A stretch of 64,000 nt of DNA from Agelaius tricolor. Taxonomy: Eukaryota > Chordata > Aves > Passeriformes > Icteridae. The stretch's first letter is position 1. Each line of letters opens with the position of its first letter. Under the pieces are notes generated by a model. It worked only from the letters and a program-made list of their open reading frames with translations, ran no database searches and was not told where the DNA came from. Shown here in pieces: positions 59,461 through 64,000 of the stretch. The DNA lies in NCBI GenBank assembly GCA_023055355.1, contig JALJCS010000002.1:75845001-75909000 (forward strand), given 5' to 3'. Both the position numbers and the translations under genes were made by a program.

Positions 59461-62400
59461 ATTCTTTTCAGTGACTAAGCAGAAAGTATCTAAAATAGAG
59501 TCTTTTTAATTGGTCACTTTCATTGAAGACATTTGTCAGAAAAACAATACACATTTGTCTGGATTCAGAAGGTTCAGGTTATTTTATGACCCAGGATTGG
59601 AGATACAGTTTTGAAAAACTGCATACAGCATCTGTGATTGGGGAAGGACTTTCAAGCAGTCTGAGCTGTCACTGTAGCATTTTTGTGAATGTGAGAGATT
59701 TTCAGAGGTACTGTCAGCAGAGTTTCAAACAGGAGCTGCTTGATAATCCCTTGCTGTGAGGACATTGTTCTAAATTTGAAGCATGAGATTTAATAAATAG
59801 GTTGTCATTTTTGGACAGGAGACCACACGAACCTTTGCACTCATACACACAAAGACTGATTGTAATAGTTCAAGAAAATAATTTTTATTACCTTTCCTCT
59901 TATTTTATTAATCTTGTCTCAACCCGCATGATCCCCAGCCAGCAGAGACCCTTCAGGGAGCCCTGTTCGTGTGTGCTGTCTGAGCCACCCTGTGCAGCAG
60001 AGCACTGTTTTATTTTTTACCAACTGAATGAAATCAAAGATTTCTTCTGAGCATAATGTGTTTTGGATTTGTTATAGACCCATGTGTCTCACTGAGAACT
60101 GCCGGAAAGTTGCCAGGCTGCTCTGTCTGGGCCCTGTGTCCATGTCTGCATCTACATGCTGTCAAGTTCTCTGGTTTTAAACATCTCTGTGATGCAGCGC
60201 TCTCCTTAGCTTCTCTGGCACATCTCCAGGAGACGTGCACAGTGCTTGAATGTGGCAGGACACAGTTCTAAATAATCCTTCAAAAGAGTACTCAGGAACA
60301 GGAAGAATTAATCCATCCCACCCAGCGTCTTCAGAGGGGACTTCATAGGATGGAAAAAATACATCCAAATCAATTTGCTTCCACAAATCGACACAAACAA
60401 ATCCCCTCCCAAAATACAGTGAAATAAAACAACACCAAAAATTTAGGATTAATTACATCAAAATACACTGCAATGAAGCATCAACAGAGCATAATTTTTC
60501 TTACTCATCAGTCAGGTGAGATAGTCAGCATTACCTCAGTGCTGTGGCTTAGCTGGGACTAAAGCACAGCCCAAGCCATGATGGGACCTTCTGTGGTCTG
60601 GCAGAGACTGAGTGCAAGTGATCCAAAGGCAGGATGACCCCATTCTCTGGAGGAGTCGGGTTAGAATCAGCTCAACTATTGCTGTGATGCATGAGAACAC
60701 TAACTTTTCAAAAGTTGTGTCAAAGCCCAAGAATTTTTTCCAAAATTTTCTAGTTCAGTCCATAAGTAGGACTTTGTAATCTTCAGCAATGCTAATTAGA
60801 AAAAAGCTATTTCTTCCTGTGCAACCCCCATGCATTAGCTCAGCCTGGCACACACTGGCAGACAATGCACCCCAAGAGCCCAGCCCTTCCTTTCAAAGGT
60901 ATTCCTGATCCCATGGCTTCACCCACTTTTATAATTGTCAAATGTTTTGGGATAGATTTATGGCATGAGGTCTAGAGTCAAACAGTTTCCCTGATTTCTA
61001 GTGGGTGTGATCTGAAAGGTTTTTGAAGTGGATTTTCAGAAGTATTGGTGGATCTGATTCTGAGTTCTGAGAAAGTTATGGATGGCTATGTCTCAATCTG
61101 GTAAAATTAATAATATGATGATTATTAATTACAGTCCTTCTATCACTACAGATTACATTTTCCATATTTTCTGAAGTAACCCAGTAATCCAGCACAGTTC
61201 CCACATTTCCTGTTAGAGAACAAAAAAACTGCTTCAAAAATTGAAGGTCTTCCTTTAGCAGAAAAGAAATTTTGTAACAATACCATTATTTTTTTTGATG
61301 CCTGTTACAGAGGCCTCCACCTTATTAATATTTAATCCTGGGCTTAAAATAAATGATGATTACTTTATTTTAATTTTCTCCAACTATCCCTGCAGCTAAA
61401 TTGCAGAGGCACAGAAAAGTTTACAGGATTCATTTTAGACCTAGGAAATGGAGAATTAAATGAAACCAAAGATAAAAAACTGATGCACTTCACATTTCCT
61501 TTTCTCCCCCTGCAGCTCAAAACCTGAGATTTCTGTCTTGTGTCATTTGTTCCCTAATTTATTTAATATTATTTTAAAAATAAAATGTGGCAGGTGAGTC
61601 ACAAGTAGATAGCATAATATTCTTCAGCAGCTTATTCACCCCTGATCCTGTGAGCCAAGGTTACAATGGAAATATCTGTTCAATGGTGAGAACATTTTGT
61701 CTCATCCAGAGAACAGCATGTCTTCTATGAAGGCTCATTATCTAAAATCAGAGGGACCAGAGAAGTCACCAACAACAGCACTTGCAAGTGAGTGGGGTTA
61801 CTGAGACAAAAAATGTTATCAGCTGTTCATGAAAAATAATCTAAAATGTTGATGTAAGGATGGACAGGCAGTCTTTCATCACTGTGTAAGACTGCATCTT
61901 AAAAGGAATGTCTGTATTAAATAAAAATAAACTTCCCAAACATTTTACATGGGAATAGCCTGGCTTTTTTGAGGTAAATAGTTTCTGTCATAAATTTTTT
62001 CTGGCTTGTTAAAGTCAATCTTTCTGTCATACTTCTCGCCTACTGTGCCTCTTCTTGTGTTTCAAACCTCATTGACCATAGCAGAAATGGCTACACTTCT
62101 TGTCCTGTAGCTCCACCCCATTTTTCGCTCTCAAGGTTTAAAACACATTGGCAAGACAAAGGACATTATCTGGCTTTACGGTTCCCTAAGCTGATCCAAC
62201 ACGTGACAGTTCAGCCAGGATAACTGAGTGTGTCCACTGGTACCCAGCCTTTGGATTAATTGACAGCATCCATCACCTTATACAGTTGTAGCTCTGTTAA
62301 ACACAGATGGTCTTCCTAGACCAGCTATCAAGTCTGTAACAATAGGGGAAACATAATTTAAACATGCTTTGGATGCCTACCACATGGAATCACTATAAGT

Positions 62401-64000
62401 AATGCTATATGCTTAATAAAAATATCTATCCCACAACTAGAGACATGGAGGATTCAACTTTCTCTTTTAACAGTTACACCTAGCCTGGATCAGGTATTCA
62501 ATACAATTCTGTCTCCTTTCTTTTGATCTTCATTTACTTAATCAAAGCCAACTGTTTTCTCCAAAGAAGAGCACAAGAAAGAAATATTGGTTTATTAATC
62601 TTTTCTGAAACTGATGCATTCTTGAGCTGAGCACTGTCTGAACTCAGAATGATTTACCTTCTTGTGTATTCCAAAAAAAGGCTTTATATTTTCTCACCAC
62701 TTCCCTCCTAGCAGTTCAGAAGATTTTCAAAGTGATAAAAACTTCACCTATTGAGCAGATGAAGTTAAACATATTCTTATTCTATTTTCAAGATTAGGCT
62801 CACTCTTTTCACAGCTAATTTTTTCTCCCAATGGATTTGAAAAACAAAGGAAAGAACACAGAAATAAATGACCTGCATTACACTTTTTCATTACTTTAAT
62901 TTTTTTTTTTGTCTTTGACATTGAACAGAAATCCATCCACTAGAAGGTACAGGACCAAAGTTTGAGGTCTTTTATCCTCATGTAACACCACTAAATGCAG
63001 AAAGCTAATATAGTTTAGCAGTTCGGTTCCATAAGGCATCTTGGCTTAAAATCCGTACCCAATATGCTTGCATGGCTTTTCTGTAGCCAGCAACTTTTGA
63101 TGCTTGGTAAACAAATAGCTTAATAGCACAAGATACTGCTTTGTATACTGTAAGATAATTAGGATATAAAAGGCACTTTTGTGTGCTGATGCTTCTGCAG
63201 TAGTTAATCTCCTAGTAAGTTTTCCAGGAACTTGGGACAACCAGTTGCTGGCCAGGCCCTCTGCATCGACTGCTGTTTGATTGTGTTTGTGTTCTTGTGT
63301 TGCTGCTGTGCCCCCACATTGCCCTGGCTCAGCATGAGTTTTGAACTGAGGATAATGCAGGTGAAGTGCAGGGAGGGCTCCATCTCTGATGCATCATTTC
63401 ACCTGTGTCCTCCTCTGAGACCAGCATGAAGTTTTGGTGTCTGCAGGACAGAGCTGAATTCCTGCGTATGCGGCCACATGACCAAAATCTGGAGGCTGAT
63501 CAGGGCACATATGCATATTGAAAGCTTACATGGAATTTTAAGTAGTTGAAGAAAATTAGTTAAATTTAATTAACTGAGAGTATTAGCTGCCTCTCTAGGC
63601 TTCCTCCTCCTTCCCACAACTGTGCATTTGAAGGATCTTGACAAGCAGCTATATGGCCTTACCCAGCACAGTGAATAAAGAAAGCTGACTGCCTACAGCT
63701 TGCTGCCATGTATTCTTCCCTGTCCCCTTTGGGGGAACAAAACAGAGACAGGTGAGAGATCTCTAAATCTGTTGGTGCAATGCTACATTTCTTATTTCTG
63801 TTCTCTTTCAGCCCACTGTCCAAGTCACAAGGAGCTCATTTTTAAAGAAATCATCTTTAGTTTCCCAATATAAATATTCCCTTTGCTCATCTAAATCCAG
63901 GTCAGGGCAATACCATCCAGTCATCCAGTGAAGTCTCCCACCTGCACACCCATTCTGGCCCAAATGTGGGCAAACATGCCTCATATTGGTGCAGGAGAGC
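59461..64000. other. Non-coding stretch to the right edge
   Basis: About 4.5 kb show no recognised mobile element and no supported exon. GTGAGT donor-like sites at 61597 and 61791 and a CAG|GTGAGA at 63753 lack convincing acceptors. The segment 63490-63600 (catatgcatattgaaag, ttaaatttaattaactgag) has enhancer-like motifs. A GC-richer part (59930-60250) is open in several frames without protein-like character. Confidence 0.4.

Noticed and set aside
1..64000. CRISPR arrays, tRNA/rRNA genes, bacterial operons, phage or plasmid genes
   Set aside because: No regularly spaced direct repeats, no cloverleaf or rRNA words recognised, and the sequence has vertebrate repeat content with no dense coding.

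Overview
This 64 kb window looks like ordinary vertebrate nuclear DNA, most likely from a bird. It is AT-rich and CpG-poor. It has no long open reading frames, no operons and no bacterial-type gene packing. Its interspersed repeats are fragments of CR1 LINE retrotransposons. The younger ones end in the avian-type 3' terminal repeat (tctatgattctatgatt at about 19028-19044). CR1 pieces as the dominant mobile element, at low density, point to a bird rather than a mammal. No gene is recognised by name. The window reads as intergenic or intronic sequence, possibly a gene desert.

Layout. Positions 1-200 end in an AATAAA context that could be the 3' end of a gene entering from the left. From 3.0 to 3.8 kb there is the best pair of plausible spliced exons on the + strand, with matching phases and an in-frame stop. 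CR1 fragments lie at 8.67-8.86 (-), 12.11-12.52 (-), 12.65-12.76 (-), 14.42-15.35 (-, an old and much decayed copy), 18.25-19.05 (+, the longest young copy, carrying the 3' end of the reverse-transcriptase ORF), 27.28-27.75 (+), 40.38-40.83 (+) and probably 42.77-42.84 (-). Between about 20.8 and 36 kb, several stretches dense in homeobox-like TAAT cores and other factor-binding motifs look like conserved non-coding enhancers. The most striking is at 25.13-25.90 kb, which contains an almost perfect RFX X-box palindrome. A 115-bp CpG-dense patch lies alone at 38.73-38.84 kb. The right third (43-64 kb) is very AT-rich, with microsatellites, an A39 tract, palindromes and one plausible pair of minus-strand exons at 56.2-57.7 kb.

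No pathway or co-operating gene set can be claimed. Candidate exons come from splice signals plus open frames read by eye, and each is a low-confidence call. Enhancer calls are pattern recognition and are not backed by an alignment.
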